DNA from: Nitrospirota bacterium
GTDB taxonomy: Bacteria; Nitrospirota; Nitrospiria; Nitrospirales; Nitrospiraceae
Direction: 5' to 3'
DNA length: 8,137 bases
Assembly (NCBI GenBank): GCA_004296865.1
Contig: SCVQ01000060.1
Span: 1 to 8,137, forward strand
Shown: in pieces, positions 1 to 6,416 of the stretch
How the letters are laid out: every line of letters begins with the position of its first letter
How positions within the stretch are numbered: the first letter of the stretch is position 1
Position numbers and translations under genes: made by a program
Notes under the pieces: model-generated
Database searches by the model: none
The model's input: the letters and a program-made list of their open reading frames with translations, nothing else
Told to the model about the DNA's origin: nothing

Positions 1-162
1 GCCTTTTCGCAGTATTTCCAGAATGTCGCCGGCCAGGTCTTCGTCTTTTTCACGCTCACCGTGGCCGCCGCCGAGGTGGCGGTCGGGCTGGCCATCATCA
101 TCGCACTGTACCGGAGCAAGGCCAGCATCAACGTGGACGAGTTCCAATTACTGAAATGGTAG
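1..162 (+). CDS. nuoK: NADH-quinone oxidoreductase subunit K, 3' end (partial)
   Basis: This is the C-terminal 53 residues of a small membrane subunit of complex I, in frame 1 from the window edge to the TAG at 160-162. The visible part has one complete transmembrane stretch with the motif [14 protein letters not shown]. The Glu in AAAE (visible residue 25) matches the conserved membrane glutamate of NuoK (Glu72 in E. coli), which belongs to the central charged axis used for proton transfer. The tail [11 protein letters not shown] resembles the usual NuoK ending with VDE and LLK. NuoK is normally about 100 residues, so roughly half lies upstream of the window. Its position directly before nuoL is the standard order. 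The call rests on motif recognition and context, and both agree. Confidence 0.95.
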   Translation, partial: AFSQYFQNVAGQVFVFFTLTVAAAEVAVGLAIIIALYRSKASINVDEFQLLKW

Positions 163-172
163 AGCAGATCGC

Positions 173-314
173 AGAGCTGATGGCATATAGCGTATGGCGA
201 ATAGCAGGAGAAACAGCCCGAATGCTTCGGAGCGGGTCGACACCAAGCTACGCCCCACCTCCCATCCGCCAGCAGTTCTTTGCTATAGGCCATACGCCAT
301 AAGCTATTAGCTCT
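173..314. repeat. Long imperfect inverted repeat with 7-base-periodic arms (nuoK-nuoL spacer)
   Basis: Two 34-base arms, 173-206 and 281-314, are reverse complements at 28 of 34 positions, with 74 bases between them. Each arm is a degenerate heptamer array: from 176 five consecutive 7-base units begin with GC (consensus about GCNNATR), and from 282 five more begin with GC (about GCYATAN). The region between the arms is not periodic but holds a perfect small hairpin, CCGAA/TTCGG at 218-222 and 226-230. The element fills nearly all of the 160-base spacer and ends 8 bases before the nuoL start codon. No open reading frame or transposase is associated. It could be a non-autonomous mobile or REP-like element, or a structured part of the nuo mRNA. 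The structure is directly visible; any function is unknown. Confidence 0.85.
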
Positions 315-322
315 TTACTATT

Positions 323-2218
323 ATGATATACGCACTAATCCCCCTGCTCCCCTTCGCCGCCTTCCTGATCATCGGGCTGGCTGGCCATTGGATCAAGGAT
401 CGGGCGCACCTGGTCGCCGTGCCGGCAGTGGCGGCGTCCTTCGTCCTGTCGGTGCTTGCGATACTGGAGGTGGCCGGGGGACGGACGATCTCGGTGCCGC
501 TCTATACCTGGCTCTCGTCGGGCGACATGAGAATCGCCTTCGGACTCTCCATCGACCGCCTCACCGCCGTCATGCTGCTCCTGGTCACGACGGTCAGCTC
601 GCTCGTCCACGTCTACACGATCGGCTACATGCAGGGCGAACGCGGCTACGCGCGGTTCTTCGCCTACATCGCCCTCTTCACGTTTTCGATGCTGATGCTG
701 GTGATGGCGGACAACTTCCTGCAGTTGTTCGTGTTCTGGGAAGCGGTCGGGCTCTGCTCCTATCTGTTGATCGGCCACTGGTACGAGCGGAAATCGGCCT
801 GTGATGCCGCCACCAAAGCCTTCATCGTCAACCGGGTGGGAGACTTCGGGTTTCTGCTCGGCCTGCTGCTGGTACTCGTGAGTTTCGGGTCGCTGGAGTA
901 TCGACACGTGTTCGCCCAAGCGGCCGACCTGACGACCGATACGATCAATCTCCTGCAACCCTTCGGAGGGCAGTGGCACGTTTCAACATTGACCCTGATC
1001 TGCCTCCTGCTGTTCGTGGGCGCGATCGGCAAATCCGCACAGGTCCCGCTGCACGTCTGGCTGCCTGACGCGATGGAAGGCCCGACGCCGATTTCCGCCC
1101 TGATCCATGCCGCCACCATGGTCACCGCCGGGGTCTTCATGGTGGCCAGACTGGCGCCGCTCTACAACCTGTCGCCGACGGCCCTGGACGTGGTGGCGGT
1201 GACTGGCGCCGTGACGATGATCCTCGGCGCCACGATCGCCCTGACCCAGACCGACATCAAACGCGTCGTGGCCTATTCGACCGTGAGCCAGCTTGGCTAC
1301 ATGGTCATGGCCTGCGGCCTGGGCGCCTACACGGCCGGCATGTACCACCTGCTCACGCACGGGGCGTTCAAAGCGTTGCTGTTCCTGGGCTGCGGGTCGG
1401 TGATCATCGCCCTGCACCACGAGCAGGACATGCGGCGCATGGGCGGGCTCAAGGGCAGACTGCCGGTCACCTACTGGACCTTCGTGATCGGCTCGTTGGC
1501 CCTGGCCGGGTTCCCCTTGACGTCCGGGTTTTTCAGCAAGGACGATATCCTGGTCTCGGCCTGGTCGGCGGGCAGCCTCGGCAAGACCTTGGCCGTGGCC
1601 GGCCTCCTGACCGCCCTGCTGACTGCGTTTTACAGTTTCCGCCTGGTCTTCGTGACCTTCTGGGGTGCATCCCATGTCGACCCACACCATGCGGGACACG
1701 TGCACGAGCCCTCCAAGACCATGACGGTCCCCTTGCTGATCCTGGCCGTGCTCGCCATCGCCACCGGCTACCTGGGCATCCCGGAGTTTCTGGCCCCCGT
1801 ACTGGCCGGCCCAGCCGGAGCCGAAGGGCACCATGAAGGAGGCACCGCCATCATGGTGCTCGCCACCTCGATGGGATTGGGCGGGATCGCCGCAGCCTAC
1901 TACTGCTACGTGGCCTCGCCGGGACTGCCGGACCGGCTCGCACAACAATGGCAGAAGGCCTACCGTCTGTCACTCAACAAGTGGTATGTGGATGAAGCCT
2001 ATGACCGGACAGTGATCCGTCCGACGCTCCGCCTGGCCGACCGTCTCTGGACCTCGGTGGACGTGGCCGTGATCGACGGGGCCGTCAACGGCGTGGCCCG
2101 CGGCATTGCCTGGTGCGGGTGGCTGCTGCGGCTGATTCAGAGCGGCCAGACCCAGCATTATGCGCTCGGCATGGCTTTGGGGGCGGTCATTATATTGAGC
2201 GCCTATTTGCTGTTCTGA
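323..2218 (+). CDS. nuoL: NADH-quinone oxidoreductase subunit L
   Basis: This is the distal antiporter-like subunit of complex I, one of the three membrane subunits that move protons when NADH reduces quinone. It has 631 residues, close to the usual length of about 610-650. The N-terminal hydrophobic run MIYALIPLLPFAAF is typical, which supports the ATG at 323 although no Shine-Dalgarno sequence precedes it. Core residues are present: Glu140 in FWEAVG, Asp174 in RVGDFGF, Lys237 in GAIGKSAQVP, His262 in the segment after WLPDAMEGPTP, His342 and His346 in YHLLTHGAFKALLF, Lys350, and Lys406-Asp407 in SGFFSKDDIL. A His-rich loop at 451-461 is common in NuoL. The C-terminal part, with KWYVDEAYD (553-561) and a final hydrophobic helix, fits the long lateral amphipathic helix and its anchor. 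The length leaves no room for a large insertion there. nuoK lies upstream and nuoM 79 bases downstream, probably in one transcript. Confidence 0.97.
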   Translation: MIYALIPLLPFAAFLIIGLAGHWIKDRAHLVAVPAVAASFVLSVLAILEVAGGRTISVPLYTWLSSGDMRIAFGLSIDRLTAVMLLLVTTVSSLVHVYTIGYMQGERGYARFFAYIALFTFSMLMLVMADNFLQLFVFWEAVGLCSYLLIGHWYERKSACDAATKAFIVNRVGDFGFLLGLLLVLVSFGSLEYRHVFAQAADLTTDTINLLQPFGGQWHVSTLTLICLLLFVGAIGKSAQVPLHVWLPDAMEGPTPISALIHAATMVTAGVFMVARLAPLYNLSPTALDVVAVTGAVTMILGATIALTQTDIKRVVAYSTVSQLGYMVMACGLGAYTAGMYHLLTHGAFKALLFLGCGSVIIALHHEQDMRRMGGLKGRLPVTYWTFVIGSLALAGFPLTSGFFSKDDILVSAWSAGSLGKTLAVAGLLTALLTAFYSFRLVFVTFWGASHVDPHHAGHVHEPSKTMTVPLLILAVLAIATGYLGIPEFLAPVLAGPAGAEGHHEGGTAIMVLATSMGLGGIAAAYYCYVASPGLPDRLAQQWQKAYRLSLNKWYVDEAYDRTVIRPTLRLADRLWTSVDVAVIDGAVNGVARGIAWCGWLLRLIQSGQTQHYALGMALGAVIILSAYLLF

Positions 2219-2222
2219 GGCT

Positions 2223-2278
2223 GAGCCATCAACCTCCAGCAGTCAGCCTCCTTGCTGATAGCTGAGAGCTGACGGCTC
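2223..2278. repeat. Inverted repeat with 7-base-periodic arms (nuoL-nuoM spacer)
   Basis: Arms of 25 bases at 2223-2247 and 2254-2278 are reverse complements at 18 of 25 positions around a 6-base loop (2248-2253), so the nuo transcript could fold into a hairpin here. The right arm is heptad-periodic: four successive 7-base units start with GCT from 2254, the first two being GCTGATA and GCTGAGA. The left arm shows the complementary spacing. GCTGATAG at 2254-2261 matches GCTGATRG cores found in the elements before nuoL and nuoN. The hairpin starts 4 bases after the nuoL stop and ends 19 bases before the nuoM start. No T-run follows, so it does not look like a Rho-independent terminator. Confidence 0.75.
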
Positions 2279-2297
2279 TTCTTGCGACGGTTGAACG

Positions 2298-3908
2298 ATG
2301 AACGACGTCAGTATGCATAGCGGGTTCCCGTGGTTGACCGCGGTCGTCTTTCTGCCGCTGGTCGGCGCCTTGCTGCTGTTCTTCGTGAAAGAGACGGCCG
2401 TCCGCTGGGTCGCCTTGGGACTGACGCTGGCTGAATTGGCCCTTTCACTCCCCCTCTGGATCTTCTTCGACCCGTCCACGCCGCGCATGCAGTTTGCCGA
2501 GCAGGTTGCCTGGATCACCGCTCCGTCCATCAACTATAGCGTCGGCATCGACGGCATCAGCCTCCCGTTGATTCTCATGACCACGTTCCTCATGCCCCTC
2601 TGCGTGCTCGTGTCCTGGACCGCCATCCAGACCCGCATCAAGACATTCATGGCGGCGCTGCTCCTTATGGAGACCGCCATGATCGGCGTCTTCGTGGCCC
2701 TGGATTTTGTCCTGTTCTATGTGTTCTGGGAAGCCATGTTGATCCCCATGTATCTGCTCATCGGGGTCTGGGGAGGAGCGAACCGGGTCTATGCGGCCAT
2801 AAAGTTCTTCCTCTATACGCTGACCGGCAGCGTCCTGCTCCTCGTGGCCATCCTGGTGTTGTTTTTTCACGGCGGCCAGACCTTCGACATTCTCTTGCTG
2901 AGCGGCGTGGAGTACCCCTCGGCCCTGCAGTCCTGGATCTTCCTGGCCTTCTTCGCCGCCTTCGCCGTCAAGGTGCCGATGTTCCCCTTCCACACCTGGC
3001 TCCCGGATGCCCACGTGGAAGCCCCGACGGCGGGCAGCGTGATCCTGGCCAGCGTGCTCCTGAAGATGGGCACCTACGGCTTCCTGCGCTTCACGCTCCC
3101 GATGTTGCCGGACGCCACCGACACGTTCACGCCCTCCATGATCGGCCTCTCGTTGATTGCCGTCTTGTACGGCGCCTATATGGCCCTGGCTCAGACCGAC
3201 CTCAAGAAACTCATCGCCTACTCCAGCGTCAGCCACATGGGATTCGTCACGCTGGGCATCTTCGCCCTCAACGCCCAAGGCATCGAGGGCGCGCTCATGC
3301 AGATGCTCAACCACGGCATCACGACCGGCGCCCTCTTTCTGTGCGTCGGCATCCTCTACGAACGGACCCACAGTCGCCTGATCGCCGACAACGCCGGACT
3401 CACCGGCCCGATGCCGCGCTACGCGGCCTTCCTGGTCATCTTTTCGCTCTCTTCGCTGGGACTGCCCGGCACGAATAGTTTCGTGGGAGAGTTCCTGGTC
3501 CTGGCCGGCACCTTCATGTGGAGCAAGCCGGCTGCGGCCGTGGCGGCCCTGGGGATCATCCTGGCCGCAGCCTATCTCCTCTGGATGGTCCAGCGCGTCG
3601 CTTTCGGGGCGCCGGTCGCCAAGACCGCCCCGAAGCTGATCGACCTGAACCTGCGCGAGTGGGCCACGCTGACTCCGTTGGCGGTCCTGGTCTTCTGGAT
3701 CGGCCTGTTCCCGAACCCGGTGCTCACGCCCATGCACGCCAGCGTGAACCACCTGGTCGAGCACCTGGATCAACGCCACACTGCCGTCGCCAGGCGCGGG
3801 ACATTGGGAACGGACGGCCGATGGCTCACGATTACGGCTGATGGAGAGCAGCCCCCTGCATCAGCCAAGAGTCACCTTCCACCATCCACCATCGGCCAGA
3901 CGCCATGA
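2298..3908 (+). CDS. nuoM: NADH-quinone oxidoreductase subunit M
   Basis: This is the second antiporter-like proton-pumping subunit of complex I, with 14 or so transmembrane helices. It has 536 residues against about 490-510 for most homologs. The core is intact: Glu145 in FWEAMLIPMYLLIG, Lys225 in AVKVPMFPFHTWLPDAHVEAP, Lys256 in LLKMGTYGFLR, His339 in MLNHG and Glu398 in FVGEFL, corresponding to E. coli Glu144, Lys234, Lys265, His348 and Glu407. The ATG at 2298 places PWLTAVVFLPLVGA near the N-terminus as expected; only a weak GACGG at 2285-2289 could serve as a ribosome site. Homology should end near residue 495. The last 40 or so residues are polar, rich in Pro, Thr and Ser, and are encoded over an inverted-repeat element (see findings). 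The TGA stop overlaps the nuoN ATG (ATGA, 3905-3908), suggesting translational coupling. Confidence 0.97.
   Translation: MNDVSMHSGFPWLTAVVFLPLVGALLLFFVKETAVRWVALGLTLAELALSLPLWIFFDPSTPRMQFAEQVAWITAPSINYSVGIDGISLPLILMTTFLMPLCVLVSWTAIQTRIKTFMAALLLMETAMIGVFVALDFVLFYVFWEAMLIPMYLLIGVWGGANRVYAAIKFFLYTLTGSVLLLVAILVLFFHGGQTFDILLLSGVEYPSALQSWIFLAFFAAFAVKVPMFPFHTWLPDAHVEAPTAGSVILASVLLKMGTYGFLRFTLPMLPDATDTFTPSMIGLSLIAVLYGAYMALAQTDLKKLIAYSSVSHMGFVTLGIFALNAQGIEGALMQMLNHGITTGALFLCVGILYERTHSRLIADNAGLTGPMPRYAAFLVIFSLSSLGLPGTNSFVGEFLVLAGTFMWSKPAAAVAALGIILAAAYLLWMVQRVAFGAPVAKTAPKLIDLNLREWATLTPLAVLVFWIGLFPNPVLTPMHASVNHLVEHLDQRHTAVARRGTLGTDGRWLTITADGEQPPASAKSHLPPSTIGQTP
3816..3906. repeat. Nested inverted repeat with heptads inside the nuoM 3' end, reaching the nuoN start
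   Basis: A perfect 9-base inverted repeat, GGCCGATGG at 3816-3824 and CCATCGGCC at 3889-3897, encloses a second perfect pair, GGCTGAT at 3836-3842 and ATCAGCC at 3860-3866. That in turn encloses GCAG/CTGC at 3848-3851 and 3856-3859 with a CCCC loop. The right side has 7-base periodicity: CCACCAT occurs twice in tandem at 3879-3892, then two more units with CCA at the same phase. The last unit contributes the A and T of the nuoN start codon. GCTGATGG at 3837-3844 is also present exactly in the nuoK-nuoL element. The sequence looks like the nuo spacer elements but is read as coding by nuoM. Confidence 0.7.
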
Positions 3909-5386
3909 CGCTCCCCTTGACCGACCTACTCGCCATCTTCCCCGAGTTGATCATTGCGGCGACCGCCTGCCTCGTACTGGCCTTGGACCCGATCACGCCG
4001 GCCCCGCGGAAGGGGTGGCTGGCCTGGTTCAGCCTCGGCGCACTGGCCGCCTGCTTCGGCATCACGAGCCTGCAGATGGGCGTTCGCACGATGGCCTTCA
4101 GCGATCTGGTCATCATCGACCCCTACGCCAGCTTCTGGAAACTGCTGCTCTACACGGTCAGCGGGCTCACCATCTTGCTGTCGATGGCCTACCTGAAGGA
4201 GGAACGGATTCACCTGACCGAGTACTACGGCTTTCTACTCCTGGCCCTCTCCGGCATGATGGTCATGGTCTCGGCCGCCGACCTGCTGACGATCTATTTA
4301 GGGACCGAATTGATGTCCCTCTCCTTGTACGTGCTGGCCGGCTTCAAGCGCGCCGACGGACGTTCCCTGGAGGCCTCGGCCAAGTACTTCGTGCTGGGCG
4401 CCTTCTCGTCCGGCATCCTGCTGTACGGCATCTCACTGCTGTTCGGCGTGGCCGGCAGCACCCGCCTCTCGGCCATTGCCTCCGCCGTCAGCGCCCGCGG
4501 CCTGGATGACCCGGCGCTCCTGCTGGCGATGATCCTGCTCGTCGTCGGGTTCGGCTTCAAAATCGCCGTGGTGCCGTTTCACATGTGGACGCCGGACGTG
4601 TACGAGGGCGCCCCCACGTCCGTCACCGCCTTCATGGCCGTGGCGGCCAAGGCCGCCAGTTTCGGCGCGTTCCTGCGGGTCTTTCTGGAAGGGTTGGGCG
4701 GACTCAAGGCCAACTGGCACGTCCTGTTTCTCGCGCTCTGCATCGCCACCTTGGCCCTGGGCAACCTCGTCGCCATCGTCCAGACCAACATCAAGCGGAT
4801 GCTCGCCTATTCCAGCATCGCGCACGCCGGCTATGCGCTCATCGGAGTCGTGGTGGCAGGCCAGGTGACGGCGGACAGCGCGGTGCGCTCCCTCGGTCTC
4901 TCGAGCGTCATGCTGTACCTGGCGATCTATGCCTTGATGACGCTGGGCGCGTTCACGGTCGTCGCCCTGCTCAGAAAAGGCGGGCTGGAGGGCGAGGCCA
5001 TCGAGGACTTCGCCGGACTGGCCAAACGTCAGCCGATCGCGGCGTTCCTGATGCTGGTGTTCATGGTGTCGCTGGCCGGCATTCCGCCGACGGCCGGCTT
5101 CATCGGCAAGTTCTATCTCTTCATGGCCGCCGTCAAGGCCGACCTAGCCTGGCTGGCGGTGCTGGCCCTGCTCTTCGCCGCCGTCTCCGCCTATTATTAC
5201 CTGCGGGTGGTGATGGTCATGTACATGCGGGACCCGCAACCCTCGACCGGCCTCGCCCCACACCTTGTCGCCTCACCGGTCCTGACCGTCGTGCTCGCTT
5301 GTGCCTTGGCCGGCGTGCTCGTCCTCGGCCTCTACCCGGATCCGCTCGTCTCCCTCGCCACCCAAGCCGTGCTCGCGCTCAAGTAA
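3905..5386 (+). CDS. nuoN: NADH-quinone oxidoreductase subunit N
   Basis: This is the third antiporter-like proton-pumping subunit of complex I, next to NuoK in the assembled arm. It has 493 residues, near the usual 480-490. Conserved membrane residues are Glu135 in YLGTELMSLSLYVLAGF, Lys160 in ASAKYFVLGAFSSG, Lys219 in GFKIAVVPFHMW, Lys249 in AVAAKAASFGAF and Lys402 in GFIGKFYLF. These line up with Glu133, Lys158, Lys217, Lys247 and Lys395 of the E. coli protein. His226 and the TPDVYEGAPTSV segment are also typical. The start ATG overlaps the nuoM stop by 4 bases, so nuoN is probably translated by coupling; no separate ribosome site is obvious. It is the last nuo gene in the usual order, and the next gene is unrelated. 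Confidence 0.97.
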   Translation: MTLPLTDLLAIFPELIIAATACLVLALDPITPAPRKGWLAWFSLGALAACFGITSLQMGVRTMAFSDLVIIDPYASFWKLLLYTVSGLTILLSMAYLKEERIHLTEYYGFLLLALSGMMVMVSAADLLTIYLGTELMSLSLYVLAGFKRADGRSLEASAKYFVLGAFSSGILLYGISLLFGVAGSTRLSAIASAVSARGLDDPALLLAMILLVVGFGFKIAVVPFHMWTPDVYEGAPTSVTAFMAVAAKAASFGAFLRVFLEGLGGLKANWHVLFLALCIATLALGNLVAIVQTNIKRMLAYSSIAHAGYALIGVVVAGQVTADSAVRSLGLSSVMLYLAIYALMTLGAFTVVALLRKGGLEGEAIEDFAGLAKRQPIAAFLMLVFMVSLAGIPPTAGFIGKFYLFMAAVKADLAWLAVLALLFAAVSAYYYLRVVMVMYMRDPQPSTGLAPHLVASPVLTVVLACALAGVLVLGLYPDPLVSLATQAVLALK

Positions 5387-5399
5387 CGGCGCCTCGCCG
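5387..5399 (+). terminator. Small GC hairpin directly after nuoN (possible operon end)
   Basis: CGGCG at 5387-5391 and CGCCG at 5395-5399 form a perfect 5-base-pair stem with a 3-base loop, starting at the base after the nuoN stop codon. What follows (TAGCTCTTCC) is only mildly T-rich, so this is a poor Rho-independent terminator. The end of the nuo operon is expected here from gene content, which is the main reason for noting it. It may be chance in GC-rich DNA. Confidence 0.3.
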
Positions 5400-5421
5400 T
5401 AGCTCTTCCGACCAGCCGACC

Positions 5422-5463
5422 GGTCAACATTTGCTTGACCCTTCGCCAAAGAGCGAGTAGCCT
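5422..5463 (+). promoter_or_regulatory. Palindrome with a possible weak promoter ahead of the yihY-like gene
   Basis: GGTCAA at 5422-5427 and TTGACC at 5435-5440 are a perfect 6-base inverted repeat with a 7-base spacer. The right half resembles a -35 box (TTGACA, 5 of 6). Seventeen bases further, TAGCCT at 5458-5463 matches the -10 consensus at only 3 of 6 positions. If used, transcription would begin about 5 bases before the GTG at 5475, giving a nearly leaderless mRNA. A palindrome over the -35 could be an operator. The geometry is visible; promoter and operator roles are inference. Confidence 0.3.
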
Positions 5464-5474
5464 TTCGACCTGAC

Positions 5475-6293
5475 GTGATCGCTCTCTTCCGATTGCTCTA
5501 TGGTGCCGCCGTCGACTTCCGACGGCACGGATGTTCCAGTCTGGCTGCCTCGCTCGCCTTCTTCGCCCTCCTGTCCTTCTTTCCGATCGTCTTCCTGCTA
5601 CTCTATATCATCGGCTTTTTCGTCAGCCAGGATCGGATCGGATACGACTTCCTCCTGAATTTCCTCCAGGGATTTCTGCCCACGCTGGGCGCCGACCTGG
5701 CGGCAGAAGTCAAGCGGGTGGCCGGCGAACAGATCGTTCGCTGGGTGGTCTTCCTGGCCTTCGTCTGGTTTGGGATGCTGGTCTTCCACGAGGTGGACTA
5801 CGCGATCAACGTCGTCTTCGAGTCGCCGCGCAAGCGGCACCCGTTGATCTCCACCGCGATATCGATCGCCTTGCTCGGCCTGGTGGAAGGTCTTATGATC
5901 CTCTCCTACCTCGTCACCCAGGTCCTGCGCCTGCTCGTCGACTATGCGCCTCGGATCGGAGGCATCGACCTGGTTGCCATCGCCGCCCACAAATTTCTTC
6001 TCTCGTACGTGCTCCCGTTTGCCCTGGTCCTGGCCGCCGTCACCTGTCTGTACCGTTACCTGCCGACAAAGCGGCCCGCATGGCGCGAGGCCGCGGTGGG
6101 AGGCGTCGTGCTGGCGCTCCTCTGGGAATTCGCCAAGCACCTCTTCAGCACCTACGTGCAGCACCTGTCGGTCTATGGTCGGATGTATGGATCGCTGCTG
6201 ATGGTAGTGTTGTTTCTGCTGTGGGTCTATTACTCGGCGGCCTTGCTCCTCTTCGGAGCCGGCATCGTGCACCGGCTGCAGGCGAAGCGCTGA
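5475..6293 (+). CDS. YihY/UPF0761 family inner-membrane protein
   Basis: This is a 272-residue polytopic membrane protein of the YihY/UPF0761 family, once labelled ribonuclease BN by mistake; the biochemical function of the family is not established. Family features include SLAASLAFFALLSFFPIVF near residues 22-40, HEVDYAINVVF at 105-115, LYRYLPTKRPAWREAAVGG at 192-210, and the C-terminal block YGRMYGSLLMVVLFLLWVYY at 234-253 followed by SAALLLFGAGI. About six transmembrane helices are evident, and the C-terminus is short and basic. Translation starts at GTG 5475: the frame has a stop at 5436-5438 with no ATG or GTG between, and the next Met is residue 101, inside the conserved domain. No Shine-Dalgarno sequence is seen. 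It sits 88 bases after nuoN on the same strand and faces the M50 gene convergently. I see no functional tie to complex I. Confidence 0.9.
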   Translation: MIALFRLLYGAAVDFRRHGCSSLAASLAFFALLSFFPIVFLLLYIIGFFVSQDRIGYDFLLNFLQGFLPTLGADLAAEVKRVAGEQIVRWVVFLAFVWFGMLVFHEVDYAINVVFESPRKRHPLISTAISIALLGLVEGLMILSYLVTQVLRLLVDYAPRIGGIDLVAIAAHKFLLSYVLPFALVLAAVTCLYRYLPTKRPAWREAAVGGVVLALLWEFAKHLFSTYVQHLSVYGRMYGSLLMVVLFLLWVYYSAALLLFGAGIVHRLQAKR

Positions 6294-6295
6294 GG

Positions 6296-6413
6296 AACGT
6301 GAAGCGTCAATCGTTATTCGTGAAGTGCAAGGATCGGAAGAAGAGACGGGAAGTCGGACGAGTTTTCAGCGGTTCCTGCGAGGAACGAGCGACGCTTCAC
6401 GATTCACGTTTTG
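6296..6413. repeat. Inverted repeat with 7-base-periodic arms between convergent genes
   Basis: An 11-base perfect inverted repeat, CGTGAAGCGTC at 6298-6308 and its reverse complement at 6391-6401, brackets 82 bases in the 123-base gap between the yihY-like gene and the M50 gene. From 6296 four consecutive heptamers fit NNCGTNA (first two AACGTGA and AGCGTCA). From 6393 the right side fits CGNTTCA for two units, then a related CGTTTTG. Inside is a perfect 5-base-pair hairpin, GTTCC/GGAAC, at 6372-6376 and 6382-6386. A run of T at 6409-6412 follows the right arm. It could act as a terminator for one or both genes, or be an intergenic repeat of the type seen in the nuo spacers but with a different heptamer. 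Confidence 0.7.
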
Positions 6414-6416
6414 TCA

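Noticed and set aside
173..314. The nuoK-nuoL inverted repeat as a CRISPR, tRNA or insertion sequence
   Set aside because: There are only two complementary arms with no direct repeats and unique spacers, no cloverleaf-like sequence, and no transposase frame or clear target-site duplication.
451..505. GC-rich run in the early part of nuoL considered as a frame disruption
   Set aside because: The reading frame continues intact through it, and the hydrophobic helix pattern of NuoL is undisturbed.
2445..3779. A 444-residue open frame on the minus strand opposite nuoM, with similar long antisense frames opposite nuoL, nuoN and the yihY-like gene
   Set aside because: The translations are rich in Gly, Arg, Gln, His, Asp and Glu with no domain character, as expected when GC-rich membrane-protein codons are read in reverse. 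The plus-strand genes are unambiguous.
3841..4509. A 222-residue plus-strand frame overlapping the nuoM end and the nuoN start
   Set aside because: It is an out-of-frame reading of nuoN, dominated by Arg, Pro, Gly and His.
5475..6293. Annotation of the YihY family gene as ribonuclease BN
   Set aside because: That name came from a misassignment; true RNase BN/Z is a metallo-beta-lactamase-fold enzyme. This protein is a polytopic membrane protein with no nuclease motif.
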